A stretch of 64,000 nucleotides of DNA from the NCBI RefSeq assembly GCF_000420085.1, contig NZ_ATUG01000002.1:248001-312000 (forward strand), read 5' to 3'. The notes below the pieces were generated by a model. It had not been told where the DNA came from and ran no database searches. It worked only from the letters and a program-made list of their open reading frames with translations. Made by a program: the position numbers and the translations under genes. This stretch comes from Desulfospira joergensenii DSM 10085. Its GTDB lineage: Bacteria > Desulfobacterota > Desulfobacteria > Desulfobacterales > Desulfobacteraceae. Every line of letters starts with the position of its first letter. Within the stretch, counting starts at the first letter, position 1. Shown one piece after another: positions 50,811-60,548 of this stretch.

Positions 50811-51778
50811 TGGAAGTTCCCCAATTCTACATCCGGGGTGTGTTGGAAGGGAACCGGCGGATTCTTTCCCAGACCCTGACCCTCCTTGAAAGCTCCCTGA
50901 AAAAGCATAAAGAATTATCCGGCAAAGTCCTGGAGGGGTTGCTGCCCCATACGGGCCGTTCCCTTCGTCTGGGAATCACAGGGGTGCCGGGGGCCGGTAA
51001 AAGCACCTTTATTGAAAGCCTGGGCTTGGATCTGGCAGAAAAAGGACACCGGGTGGCTGTACTGGCCGTGGATCCGTCCAGCCAGAAAGCAGGGGGCAGT
51101 ATCCTGGGGGACAAGACCCGGATGCAGAAGCTTTCCTTCCATGAAAATACATTTATCCGGCCCTCACCGTCCGGGGACACCCTGGGAGGAGTGGCCGCCA
51201 AAACCAGGGAAAGCATGCTGATCTGTGAGGCGGCCGGCCATGACGTGATCCTGGTGGAAACCGTGGGAGTGGGCCAGTCTGAAATCTCCGTGGCCTTTAT
51301 GGTGGATTTTTTTCTGGTCCTCATGGTTGCCGGAACCGGAGACGACCTCCAGGGAATCAAAAGAGGGGTGCTTGAGGCGGCAGATGCCATTGTTGTCAAC
51401 AAGGCCGACGGAAAAAATTTTGATGGCGCCCTGCAGGCCAGAAAGGACCTGGAGCGGGCCGTGCAGATGACCCTGCCCGAATCCCGGATCTGGCAGACCC
51501 CTGTGCTTGCCTGCAGTTCCGTAGATGAAAAGGGAACCCGGACGGTATGGGACACAATCCTTGCCCATCAAAGGCTCATGAAAGAGACCCGGGGGTTTGA
51601 GGACAGACGGAAAAAACAGGCCCTGAACTGGATGTGGGCCCTGGTGGAGGAGGGACTGAAATTGAGGCTCAATCAAAATTCCGCCGTGGCAGGAATGATC
51701 CCCCATGTTTCCGACCAGGTGAGTAAAAACCTGCTCTCCCCCATGGCCGCGGCCCATAAGGTGCTGGAGCTTTTCTGA
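50810..51778 (+). CDS. meaB: MeaB/ArgK-type GTPase, chaperone of a B12-dependent mutase
   Basis: A 322-residue G3E GTPase: GITGVPGAGKSTFIESLG (Walker A), VLAVDPSSQKAGGSILGDKTRM (switch I), SPSGDTLGGVA, VILVETVGVGQSE (Walker B, switch II) and VVNKADG (base recognition). MeaB proteins guard adenosylcobalamin loading and repair of methylmalonyl-CoA mutase or isobutyryl-CoA mutase. The mutase large subunit is not in this window. Start overlaps the preceding stop by one base. Confidence 0.93.
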   Translation: MEVPQFYIRGVLEGNRRILSQTLTLLESSLKKHKELSGKVLEGLLPHTGRSLRLGITGVPGAGKSTFIESLGLDLAEKGHRVAVLAVDPSSQKAGGSILGDKTRMQKLSFHENTFIRPSPSGDTLGGVAAKTRESMLICEAAGHDVILVETVGVGQSEISVAFMVDFFLVLMVAGTGDDLQGIKRGVLEAADAIVVNKADGKNFDGALQARKDLERAVQMTLPESRIWQTPVLACSSVDEKGTRTVWDTILAHQRLMKETRGFEDRRKKQALNWMWALVEEGLKLRLNQNSAVAGMIPHVSDQVSKNLLSPMAAAHKVLELF

Positions 51779-51791
51779 ATCCGGCCGAAAA

Positions 51792-51989
51792 TTACAGCCC
51801 GTTCAAAAATGCCAGGAGATATGAGATCCCCGCGCCGGCCCCAATGATGGACAATACCAGTTTGTATACTTTAGATAAGACAGGGGCTGGTTTGCGGTTT
51901 TTTGCCCCGGCCCGGCGCCTGGCCGCCCAGGCCTCATGTTCTTTGTGCTGCATTTTGCCGGATTCAAAATTCGTCATGGGTCCGTTCAT
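51792..51989 (-). CDS. Small single-helix membrane protein, unknown function
   Basis: A 65-residue protein: charged N-terminal half (KMQHKEHEAWAARRRAGAKNR) and one C-terminal membrane helix (YKLVLSIIGAGAGISYLLAF). AAGGAGG 7-8 nt before ATG 51989 is the main reason to believe it is real. It converges with meaB (13 bp apart). Confidence 0.6.
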   Translation of the reverse strand: MNGPMTNFESGKMQHKEHEAWAARRRAGAKNRKPAPVLSKVYKLVLSIIGAGAGISYLLAFLNGL

Positions 51990-52272
51990 GATCCGTCCTC
52001 CTTTTTTTTCCGATCCTTGTCAATTTGATCATGCTTGTAGCAGAGACCTGTTACGGGAGCGTCTATTGCATCGTTAATTCAACGTTTTTTTCAATTTTAA
52101 GTTTGATTTTCCGCAAATGTTAATTGCCGCTGCATCATGGGAAACCATTTCCGTTTTTTTCAAAAACCGCCGGGCTTGAGATTGAAATTAAACAACCCCC
52201 ATGATAGTTTTCCCCAGATTCATCGTGCCCCATGGTCACCATGAAACCGGATTCTTTTTTCGGAGGAATGGA

Positions 52273-55200
52273 ATGCTCAAGGTTTGTTTGATGGGAAAGT
52301 TTGAGGTAAAAATGGACGAGACGCCGGTGGAGATCCCTTCCAGACCGGCCCAGTCTCTTCTGGCCTATCTTATCCTCAATGCAAAAAAGAGCCATCGCCG
52401 GGAAAGCCTGGCCGGCCTGCTGTGGCCGGACTCCGGAGAAGCCAATGCCCGGAACAACCTGCGCCAGGCATTGTGGCGCCTGCGAAAATCACTGGGGAAG
52501 GAGTATCTCATCACCGATAAAATTTCAGCCGGTTTTAACCCCTCCTCGGATTACCGGCTGGATGTTGACATCTTTTTGAAGGGCGGGGAGGAAGACACGG
52601 CTCTGCCAGACTTGATCGAATCGGTATCGGTATATGAAAACAGGCTGCTGCCGGGCTTTTATGATGAATGGATTCTGCTGGAACAGGAGCGGCTGAAAAT
52701 CTTGTATGAGGACCGGATGCAGCTGCTTTTATGCCGCCTGATGGATCAGGCATGCTGGCGGGAAACCCGCAATTGGGCGGAACATTGGATTGCCCAGGGA
52801 GCCATATCGGAACAACCCTATTGCGCCCTGATGAAGGCCCATGCCGGTCTTGGGGACCAGGCCGGCATGGCGGCCGCTTTCCAGCGCTGCTCCCAAGCCC
52901 TTAAAAAGTCCGTCGGCATTGATCCTTCTCCGGAAACCAAACGCCTGTTCCGGGAGCTCACATCCGGGGAAATGCCTTTACAGCCCCAAAAATCCCGGAA
53001 CTATGGAGAGAAAAGCCTTCCTCCGGTAAAACTCCCGCTCCAGCCGACTCCCTTTGTGGGCCGGACAGATGAAATTGATTTGATTTCCGGTCTGCTGGCG
53101 GATCCGGCCCGCCGGCTGATATCGATTACAGGTTCAGGAGGCATGGGAAAAACACGTCTGGCAATTGAATCGGCCCGCCGGCAATCCAGAGCTTTTTTAG
53201 ACGGTATCTATTTTGTCTCCCTGGCCCCGCTGGATGATCCTGTTTTCATGGTTTCCCTCATTGCCGAAACCGTGGACTTCTCTTTCCATGTCAGGGATCC
53301 GCGGGAACAATGGGAAGCGGATCAGCAGATCGCACAATTGACCGGTTACATAAAAAACAAAGAGATTCTGCTCATAATCGACAATGTGGAGCATCTTCTG
53401 ACCTCTTCCCTGCCCTCCATGGCGGAGTGGAAAAAAGGAGCGGAAACCGTGGTGGCCGACATCCTCATGGAGGCGCCCCGGATCAAAATTCTGGCGACCT
53501 CGCGGGAACGGCTGAACCTGCAGGGGGAAACCCTTGTGGCCCTGAACGGTCTGAATTACCCCAAAAAGCCGGGAACCGGAGAAATACAGGATATTGAGAC
53601 CTACAGCGCAATCCGGCTGTTTGTCAAAAGAGCCGGGCAGGTCCGGCCGGGATTTGTTTTGACTCCGGAAAATGTCTCAGATGTCATTGATATTTGCCGC
53701 CGGGTCGACGGAATGCCCCTGGCGATCCAGTTGGCAGCCGCCTGGGTCGATCTGCTTTCGCCAAGAGAAATCGCATTGGAGATTCAAAAAAGTCTCGCCT
53801 TTCTGGAAACCAGCCTGAATGATATTCCGGTCCGCCAGCGCAGCATGCGTTCCATTTTTGAATCCACATGGCAACGGCTCACTGAAACGGAGCAGGATGC
53901 GTTTCGGCAATTGTCCATATTCCGCGGGGGCTTTACCCGCCGGGCAGCACAGGCAATCACCGGTGCACCCCTGACCGTGCTGAGGACGCTGGTGAATAAA
54001 TCCCTGCTGCGGCCGGATACCCGTGGGCGATATCATACCCATGAGTTGTTAAGGCAGTTCGGATTGGAGCAACTGGCCAGATTCCCAAATACCGAGGCCG
54101 CAGCAAAAGATCGGCACTGCATCTATTTTGCCGATCTTTTAAAAACCCTGGAAGCCGGTCTGACCGGGCCATCCCAGGGCCGGGATTTGGCTGAGATCGA
54201 AGTCGAAATTGACAACATCCGGGCCGCCTGGAAAAGGGCCGTGATCCAACTCAGGTTTGATCAGATGGAACATCTCATGGAAGGCCTGTGCGAATTTTAC
54301 CGGATACGGGGGGAACTCAATGAGGGCTTTGAAACCTTTTATCCGACGGCAATGGCATTGGGCTGGCAGGGTTTCTCCCCTTCCCGGACAATCCCGGATT
54401 CCAACAGGGTATTTGAAGAGACCCTGCAGATTATAGAGGCAGCAGCACACGGCAGCACTGCCCATGACAGAAAAAAAGCGATCTTGGGCAAGGTTTTGGC
54501 CCGGTACGCCAGATTCCATTGCGAGTCTCCCAGCGGAGAGTACAAGGCCTTTCAGATCCGGCACAGTGCCTTGAAAATTTTAGGTGAATCCGGGGAAAAA
54601 AGGGAGATGGCCTGGGTTTTACGTTATATGGCCCATCCCGGCCTAAACCCCCGGGAAACCCAGGTCCTTTACAAAAAGGCACTTGCCGTTTTTAAAGATG
54701 CCGGAGACCAGCGGGGCATCGTGGACATCCTGTTCCGGCTGGGGATAACCGCGGCTCAACTGGGTGATTATGAGAAGGCAGAGCAATTGTACCGGGAGAG
54801 TTTGACAGGATCCCGGAACCTGGGCCGACGGCAGACGGTCATGTTCTGTCTGGCTGAACTGGGCTGGATTCAGTGGTCACTGGGAAACTATTCCCCGGCG
54901 GAAAAGCTGTTCAGACAGAGCCTGCCCCTTTCAAAGGAAATCGGATACCCAAGCTATAGGGCCACCATCCTCAGATATCTATCCCAGAATGCCCTCAGCC
55001 GGGGAGACTCTCCAAAAGCCAAACATCTCCTGGAGGAGAGTATGGCCATTTATTCCAGACTCGGATTAAGGGGGATGAGGGCAGAGACCCTTGCAGAGTC
55101 GGCCCGCATTGCCGCTGTGGAAAAGGAGTATTCCCGGGCCCGCCAATTGGCCGAAGAAAGCATCGGGATCTGCAAAGAACGAACCCACCAGAGGGGGATG

Positions 55201-55566
55201 GTGGTGCCCCTGACGGCTCTGGGAGAGGCCGCCCTGGGGCTGGATGATTTTGCAGGGGCGAAATCCCATTTCCTGGCGGCATTGGAAAAGGCCATGGACT
55301 TTTGGATGCCTCCCCTTGCATTGGATGTGCTGGCCGGTGCGGCCCATCTCATGGCAGCCCTGGACAGGAAAGAATCCATGTTTGAGCTTGCCCTTTTCGT
55401 CCACCAGCACCCTGTTGCCTGGCAATGGTCCAGGGACCGGGTTGCCCGGTTACTGAATGCCCACCCCCTGTCCTCTGATGCAATGGAAGCCGTCCGGACA
55501 CGGGTAAAGAAACAAAAGCTTGAACGCCTGGTCAAAGATCTGTGCCAATTCAAAAAATCAAATTGA
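52273..55566 (+). CDS. SARP/BTAD-type regulator with NB-ARC ATPase and TPR repeats
   Basis: A 1097-residue protein: OmpR-like winged helix at the start (LKVCLMGKFEVKMDETPV...AYLILNAKKSHRRESLAGLLWPDSGEANARNNLRQALWRLRKSLG), BTAD helical domain (about 100-240), an NB-ARC/STAND ATPase with GSGGMGKTRLA near 287 and LLIIDNVEHLL, then about 10 helical TPR-like repeats (GDYEKAEQLYRESLTGS, GNYSPAEKLFRQSLPLS). Such AfsR-like proteins are typical of actinobacteria and integrate signals to activate nearby genes. ATG 52273 has GGAGG 6 nt upstream; the longer frame lacks a start signal. No target genes are obvious in the vicinity. Confidence 0.88.
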   Translation: MLKVCLMGKFEVKMDETPVEIPSRPAQSLLAYLILNAKKSHRRESLAGLLWPDSGEANARNNLRQALWRLRKSLGKEYLITDKISAGFNPSSDYRLDVDIFLKGGEEDTALPDLIESVSVYENRLLPGFYDEWILLEQERLKILYEDRMQLLLCRLMDQACWRETRNWAEHWIAQGAISEQPYCALMKAHAGLGDQAGMAAAFQRCSQALKKSVGIDPSPETKRLFRELTSGEMPLQPQKSRNYGEKSLPPVKLPLQPTPFVGRTDEIDLISGLLADPARRLISITGSGGMGKTRLAIESARRQSRAFLDGIYFVSLAPLDDPVFMVSLIAETVDFSFHVRDPREQWEADQQIAQLTGYIKNKEILLIIDNVEHLLTSSLPSMAEWKKGAETVVADILMEAPRIKILATSRERLNLQGETLVALNGLNYPKKPGTGEIQDIETYSAIRLFVKRAGQVRPGFVLTPENVSDVIDICRRVDGMPLAIQLAAAWVDLLSPREIALEIQKSLAFLETSLNDIPVRQRSMRSIFESTWQRLTETEQDAFRQLSIFRGGFTRRAAQAITGAPLTVLRTLVNKSLLRPDTRGRYHTHELLRQFGLEQLARFPNTEAAAKDRHCIYFADLLKTLEAGLTGPSQGRDLAEIEVEIDNIRAAWKRAVIQLRFDQMEHLMEGLCEFYRIRGELNEGFETFYPTAMALGWQGFSPSRTIPDSNRVFEETLQIIEAAAHGSTAHDRKKAILGKVLARYARFHCESPSGEYKAFQIRHSALKILGESGEKREMAWVLRYMAHPGLNPRETQVLYKKALAVFKDAGDQRGIVDILFRLGITAAQLGDYEKAEQLYRESLTGSRNLGRRQTVMFCLAELGWIQWSLGNYSPAEKLFRQSLPLSKEIGYPSYRATILRYLSQNALSRGDSPKAKHLLEESMAIYSRLGLRGMRAETLAESARIAAVEKEYSRARQLAEESIGICKERTHQRGMVVPLTALGEAALGLDDFAGAKSHFLAALEKAMDFWMPPLALDVLAGAAHLMAALDRKESMFELALFVHQHPVAWQWSRDRVARLLNAHPLSSDAMEAVRTRVKKQKLERLVKDLCQFKKSN

Positions 55567-55706
55567 AATTGTCGTAAAAGATGAGACCCGATGTCCCGGC
55601 CGAGGCAACCTAGGCTTTTTGCGACGGGTTGTGGTCCTTATAAAGCTGTTTTCAAAATAAGATTCCGATTCATGCCGGGAGGAGCAAAGATTTTGCGCTC
55701 ATTCTC

Positions 55707-55726
55707 GAAAATCATCCATGATTTTC
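55707..55726. repeat. Perfect short hairpin downstream of the SARP gene
   Basis: GAAAATCAT and ATGATTTTC pair perfectly around CC, between two convergent genes. Probably a bidirectional terminator without T-run. Confidence 0.4.
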
Positions 55727-55831
55727 TCCGAGGAGGGATCCCTTCTCCAGCGGCGTCTTGCCGCCCGAAGGAATCCAATCCGCGAAAACCTCTGCTCCTC
55801 CCTGAGTCTGGGCTCAGTCCAGGGAAATCCT

Positions 55832-57181
55832 CTACAATCCGTATTTTTCCAAACGGTAGAGCAGCACATGCCGGGGGATTTTGAGCAGCCGGGCGGCTTT
55901 GGACCGGTTTTGCCCTGCTTTTTCCAGCGCTTTAATCACATATGCCTTTTCAATTTCTTCCAGTGAGATCCCTTTATCGGGGATCACCGGATCCAGTCCG
56001 GTTGATCCGGTTGAGTCTGGGGCCATTCCCGGCAGGTGAAGGTCTGCCGCTTCAATGACGGCTCCCCTGCGCAGGATGATACAGCGTTCGACCACATTCT
56101 GCATCTCCCGGATGTTGCCCGGCCAGGCATAGGCCTTCATGGCGGTCAGGGCCTCCCTGGTAAAAGAAACATCTGCCGGGGCATCAAACTTTTTTAAAAA
56201 ATGAGAAACCAGCGCCGGGATATCCTCGGGCCGTTCCCGTAAAGGCGGGATAAACAGGGGAATCACGCTGAGCCGGTAAAAAAGGTCCTCCCTGAACTCC
56301 CCTTTGGCGATCCGTTTTTGAAGATCCAGATTGGTGGCCGCAATGATCCGGATATCCACTCCCTGGGTTTTTTCCGCTCCCACCGGCTGGATTCTGCGTT
56401 CCTGGATTGCCCTGAGAAGCTTGACCTGGACATCCACGGCCAGTTCCCCGATTTCATCCAGAAAAAGGCTGCCTCCGGATGCAGTCATAAAATGCCCCTT
56501 CCGGTTTTTAACCGCTCCGGTAAAAGCCCCTTGAACATGGCCGAAAAGTTCGGACTCCAGAAGACCGGCCGGAATCGCCGCACAATTGATTGCCACCATG
56601 GGCCCCTGGCTTCTGGGGCTGTTCTGGTGGATCAGCCGGGCCAGCACCTCCTTTCCGGTTCCCGACTCTCCGGAGATCAGAACGGTGGCTTCGCTGTTGG
56701 CAGCCCGGCATGCCATCTCCAGCAACTCCTTCATCGCGGAACTGGCAGAGACAATGCCCTTGGTACCGGTCAGCCGGTTCACCTCATGGGTTAAGAGCCG
56801 GGTTCTGGACCGCAGTCCTTTCAGTTCCAGGGCCTTTTCACAGGAAAGAATCAGGGTCTCCCGGTCAAAGGGTTTGGTGATAAAATGGAAAGCTCCCTTT
56901 TGCATGGCCTGAACCGCCATTTCAATGGACCCGAATGCCGTAATGATGATCACCGGTGTATCCCGGGACGCCTGCTTGATCTTTTCCAAGAGGTCCAGGC
57001 CGTTCATATCATTGAGTTTGACATCTGAAACCACCAGGTCCGGTTCATGGGCATCAAAGAGTTCAAGGCCCTTTTGGCCTGAATCGGCCGTCAATACGGA
57101 AAAACCGCGGGAGGTCAGGTTATATTCGGTCACCCGCCGCAGGTTTGGGTCATCGTCTATGAGTAAAATGGTCTGGTTCAT
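55832..57181 (-). CDS. NtrC-family response regulator (sigma-54 activator)
   Basis: A 449-residue regulator: receiver domain with LLIDDDPNLRRV and phospho-acceptor in DLVVSDVKLNDMNG, an AAA+ core with GESGTGKEV, the sigma-54 contact loop GAFTGA and GGSLFLDEIGE, and a Fis-type HTH (NRSKAARLLKIPRHVLLYRLEKYG). GGAG lies 5 nt upstream of ATG 57181; the kinase stop is 10 nt away, so they form an operon. The divergent sigma-54 promoter at 58588 and the palindrome at 58475 mark the phosphatase/efflux operon as its likely target. Confidence 0.93.
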   Translation of the reverse strand: MNQTILLIDDDPNLRRVTEYNLTSRGFSVLTADSGQKGLELFDAHEPDLVVSDVKLNDMNGLDLLEKIKQASRDTPVIIITAFGSIEMAVQAMQKGAFHFITKPFDRETLILSCEKALELKGLRSRTRLLTHEVNRLTGTKGIVSASSAMKELLEMACRAANSEATVLISGESGTGKEVLARLIHQNSPRSQGPMVAINCAAIPAGLLESELFGHVQGAFTGAVKNRKGHFMTASGGSLFLDEIGELAVDVQVKLLRAIQERRIQPVGAEKTQGVDIRIIAATNLDLQKRIAKGEFREDLFYRLSVIPLFIPPLRERPEDIPALVSHFLKKFDAPADVSFTREALTAMKAYAWPGNIREMQNVVERCIILRRGAVIEAADLHLPGMAPDSTGSTGLDPVIPDKGISLEEIEKAYVIKALEKAGQNRSKAARLLKIPRHVLLYRLEKYGL

Positions 57182-57191
57182 TTTCTCCGGC

Positions 57192-58310
57192 TCATCTGTT
57201 CAGGGTTTCTTTCCGGGGCAGGCAGACACGAAAACAGGCCCCGCCCGTTTCCGAGGGGGTGACCCGGATGGTGCCGCCCAAGCGTTCAACGATCCGCTTG
57301 CTGATGGACAGGCCCAGGCCGGTTCCCCCTTCCTTAAAGGTGACAAAGGAATTGAAAACCTCTTCGGCCATATCAGGGGAGATCCCCGGCCCATTGTCCG
57401 ATACTTCAATACAGATCCGGCCTGTTTCATCCCTGTAATGGCAGATCTGGATCTTTCCCTTTTTTTCCACGGCATCTGCGGCATTGAGCAGCAGGTTCAT
57501 CAACACCTGGGTCATGGCCGGTTCAGCCACCGGAAACCGGGCGGTCTCCTGATTTTTATCCACAGCCAGCCGGATGGATTTTTCCCGGATGGCTTGGCCG
57601 GCCATCTGACAGACTTTTTCAATGACGATTTCAAGGGCTTCATATGGGTCCCGGTTATCTGCCTGCTGTCCCCGGCAATAGGCCAGAACCTCATCCACGG
57701 AGTTGTTGAGCCGGAGAATTTCCGACCGCATGATTTCAATGAACTCATGTTTTGGATGGTCTGCCCCGACTTCGTCGGCCAGGATCTCGGCGGCTCCCTG
57801 GATGGAGGCCAAAGGATTTTTAATTTCATGGGCCAGGGAGGCAGATAAGCGGCCGAGTACAGAGAGTTTTTTGGCCTGCCCCAGTTCTTTTTCCGCCTGA
57901 ACCAGCCTCACGGCCTGTTCGTGGAGGCGTTTATAGGATTTCGCCAATTTTTCGGAAATCCGGCGATACTCCTTCTGGAGTCGGTTCTCCCGGCTGGAAA
58001 TGAGCCCGATGACCAGCCCGGCCAGCAGATAGAAGATAATTTCCGAAAGCTCCGAGTAATAGGCTTCGGGCCCCTGGGACCAGAACAGGAAAAGGTGGGG
58101 AACAAAGGAGAGACAGGACAGGACCGCCAGGGCCAGACCTCCCCGGACCCCATAAAGAATGGCCCCGATGGCAATGGGAAAATAGGAGAGCCTCCTGAAA
58201 CTGTCATGGAAAAGAATCAAATGGCCCGGAGTGGTGTAATGCAGGACACCGATGATCCCCACCATCACCAAAAGGCCGATGAAAAGGATTTTTTTTATTT
58301 TTGGGTTCAT
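57192..58310 (-). CDS. Membrane sensor histidine kinase, NtrB/ZraS-like
   Basis: A 372-residue kinase: four short hydrophobic segments in residues 8-100, a coiled-coil linker (KEYRRISEKLAKSYKRLHEQAVRLVQAEKELGQA), HisKA with RLSASLAHEIKNPLASIQGAAEIL, then HATPase motifs NLLLNAADAVEK, DNGPGISPD and GTGLGLSISKRI. No large periplasmic loop, so it may sense through its membrane part. Partner of the NtrC-type regulator encoded immediately downstream. Confidence 0.92.
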   Translation of the reverse strand: MNPKIKKILFIGLLVMVGIIGVLHYTTPGHLILFHDSFRRLSYFPIAIGAILYGVRGGLALAVLSCLSFVPHLFLFWSQGPEAYYSELSEIIFYLLAGLVIGLISSRENRLQKEYRRISEKLAKSYKRLHEQAVRLVQAEKELGQAKKLSVLGRLSASLAHEIKNPLASIQGAAEILADEVGADHPKHEFIEIMRSEILRLNNSVDEVLAYCRGQQADNRDPYEALEIVIEKVCQMAGQAIREKSIRLAVDKNQETARFPVAEPAMTQVLMNLLLNAADAVEKKGKIQICHYRDETGRICIEVSDNGPGISPDMAEEVFNSFVTFKEGGTGLGLSISKRIVERLGGTIRVTPSETGGACFRVCLPRKETLNR

Positions 58311-58474
58311 CTGAAAAGTTCCGTTTCTTTGTATCCCTTTTGGGACCCGCTAATTCTATTGAAAAACGAATTAGATAGCAACCGGTTCCTGAAAAGGGAC
58401 CCCTGGACGAACCATCGGGACCTCTCTTTTTTTTGAGGGTTTCATTTTTATCCTTACCCAAACCTTTATCAAGC

Positions 58475-58520
58475 CGAATGGAGAATATTCTGCAATCCAT
58501 TGTAGATTATTCTCCATTCG
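58475..58520. promoter_or_regulatory. 46-nt palindrome, candidate binding site of the NtrC-type regulator
   Basis: Two 22-nt arms (58475-58496 and 58499-58520), starting and ending with CGAATGGAGAATA/ATTATTCTCCATTCG, pair at 19 of 22 positions. Its centre is about 117 nt upstream of the predicted start of the efflux operon and between the divergent regulator and target genes, as expected for an enhancer site. Confidence 0.65.
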
Positions 58521-58587
58521 CTGGCCCGTATTTTTGGAATTTTTTTTATTAATTTTTAAATCCATTGAAATAACAGGATTTTTTTTA

Positions 58588-58603
58588 TGGCACAAGATAT
58601 GCT
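58588..58603 (+). promoter_or_regulatory. Sigma-54 promoter of the phosphatase/efflux operon
   Basis: TGGCAC-AAGAT-ATGCT: invariant GG and GC are ten bases apart and the -24 box is perfect. Predicted start about 58615, 86 nt before the phosphatase ATG. Confidence 0.75.
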
Positions 58604-58700
58604 ATGCTCATACATGTCAGGGAATCCCATTGAACCATAGCACCGGGTCGTTCTGTTGAGAAAACCATTATCCGTTCCATAAGAAAGGACAGGCTTTGCC

Positions 58701-60548
58701 ATGCAGCCCAAAACACTCCAGCAGCGAATCGCTCTCTTCGTTCTGATCCCGGTGTTTTTTATTCTGGCGGGAATGGGATGGGCAAGCTTTCTTTATGCCC
58801 GGAAAGCCATCCTGAAACAATGGGGGGAAACCGCCATTGCAAATCTCCAGAAAGCTTCTCACCTGATTGATATGCGGCTGAGCAAGCCCAAAGATCTGCT
58901 GCTGATGTTAAGGGACCGCCATGGCAAGGAACAGGATTTTTTTATCCGGGAATTCATCCTTGAGCAGTTAAAGGCCATGGAGGGCGTGGTGGATGTGGTG
59001 TATGAACATTCAAAGGGTTCTGATTCCCGTATGGGCCCAAGAAGGGCCATGCCCATGGAGCCCGTTCATTTTAACAAAATGGGAAAAATCCGCTTTTCAC
59101 TGCCCCGGTATGATACCCAACTCCATCGGGAGACCATATCCCTATCTTCAGAGATCAAGGATTCAGATGACCGGATAACCGGCCGGATTGAGCTTGTTGT
59201 CTCCTTTGAGGATTTAATTGATCAAATCAGCAAGGCACCCTGGTGGAAAAGCAATACGGCCTTTTTAATCGACAATGAAGGCCATACATTATCGGCCACA
59301 AAAGCTTCCGACAGAAAGCAGGGATTTGACCAGACCGCCCGATTCGGTGAAACCGATCCATTGGAGAGGCAGACCCTGGAAGCGTTAAACAAAACCCCCT
59401 ATGGAACGATATTCGGACCGGGACATCCCCCGGAGAGAATCAGCGGATATTACCACCTGAAAGAAGCCCCATGGAGCCTAGTTCTGATTTCTCCGGGCAG
59501 TCAGGTGCTCAGTTCCATTCTGAATTTCAGGCGCTTCTATCTGATCACGGGTTTTTTCGCCATTCTGGGCGTGCTTGTCTTCATCAGGACGGCAATCACC
59601 GGTACGGCCGACGCAATTAAAAACGTGTCCAGAGCCGCTAAGGATCTTGCCGACGGGGCCTTTGGAGAGCCGCTGCCGGTGTTGACAAAGGATGAGGTGG
59701 GTGAGCTGACCTTTACCTTTAACCGGATGACAAAACAACTCAAAGAAAGACTTGAAATGAAGGAGGCCCTGGGGTTGGCAAAAGAGATACAGCAAAGCCT
59801 TCTTCCGCCGGCAAACCTTTCAAATGAAAACCTTGAAATCAGCGGTTGTTCCATATACTGCGACGAAACCGGCGGTGACTATTTTGATGTGATCGAGGTT
59901 CCCGGGGACCCGGGGAAAATATATCTGGCCGTGGGCGATGTGGTCGGCCACGGGATAGGCGCAGCCCTTTTAATGGCAACCACACGGGCCTTATTGAGAA
60001 GCCGGATCATGCAGAACGGGTCCCTGTCCCAGATCCTAAACGATGTAAACCAACTTATCTGCATGGATTCCGGGGATACAGGCAGTTTTGTTACCTTTTT
60101 CTTGATGAAGGTTGATCATGGAAAAAGAGAGTTGACCTGGATCCGGGCCGGGCACGAACCCGCAATGGTTTTTCACCCGGAAAAAGATGGGGTGAGCGAG
60201 CTTTCCGGTGAGGGAATTGTCCTGGGTCTGGACGACCAGTGGAAATACAGGGAAAACACCTGGTCTGATATCCCCGAAGGGACCGTGGTGCTGGTCTCCA
60301 CAGATGGTGTGCGGGAGCTTGAAAACAGGGCCGGTGAACGGTTTGGGAAGGATAGACTGAAACAGGTTCTTCAACAGTCCCACCCATTGTCCCCGGAAGA
60401 GATTATAAAGGTCGTCCTTGATGAAACCAAAGGCTTTTGCGGAGAAATGAACCAGAAAGACGATATCACTCTGCTGGCGTTGAAGTTTAAACAAACGACC
60501 CGGCAACGGAAAATATCTGAAAAAGAGCCGAAAAGGAAAAGGGTATGA
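58701..60548 (+). CDS. Membrane-bound SpoIIE/RsbU-type PP2C phosphatase with periplasmic sensor and HAMP
   Basis: A 615-residue protein: membrane helix near 10-32, a periplasmic Cache-like domain of about 240 residues, second helix near 275-297, HAMP domain, linker KEALGLAKEIQQSLLPPANL and a SpoIIE phosphatase domain (ETGGDYFDVIEV, YLAVGDVVGHGIGAALLMATTRALL, GTVVLVSTDGVRE, QKDDITLLALK) with the metal-binding Asp residues. RsbU-type enzymes dephosphorylate anti-anti-sigma factors. No STAS or anti-sigma gene is nearby. It is the first gene behind a sigma-54 promoter and its stop overlaps the first tolC gene by 4 bp. Confidence 0.9.
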   Translation: MQPKTLQQRIALFVLIPVFFILAGMGWASFLYARKAILKQWGETAIANLQKASHLIDMRLSKPKDLLLMLRDRHGKEQDFFIREFILEQLKAMEGVVDVVYEHSKGSDSRMGPRRAMPMEPVHFNKMGKIRFSLPRYDTQLHRETISLSSEIKDSDDRITGRIELVVSFEDLIDQISKAPWWKSNTAFLIDNEGHTLSATKASDRKQGFDQTARFGETDPLERQTLEALNKTPYGTIFGPGHPPERISGYYHLKEAPWSLVLISPGSQVLSSILNFRRFYLITGFFAILGVLVFIRTAITGTADAIKNVSRAAKDLADGAFGEPLPVLTKDEVGELTFTFNRMTKQLKERLEMKEALGLAKEIQQSLLPPANLSNENLEISGCSIYCDETGGDYFDVIEVPGDPGKIYLAVGDVVGHGIGAALLMATTRALLRSRIMQNGSLSQILNDVNQLICMDSGDTGSFVTFFLMKVDHGKRELTWIRAGHEPAMVFHPEKDGVSELSGEGIVLGLDDQWKYRENTWSDIPEGTVVLVSTDGVRELENRAGERFGKDRLKQVLQQSHPLSPEEIIKVVLDETKGFCGEMNQKDDITLLALKFKQTTRQRKISEKEPKRKRV

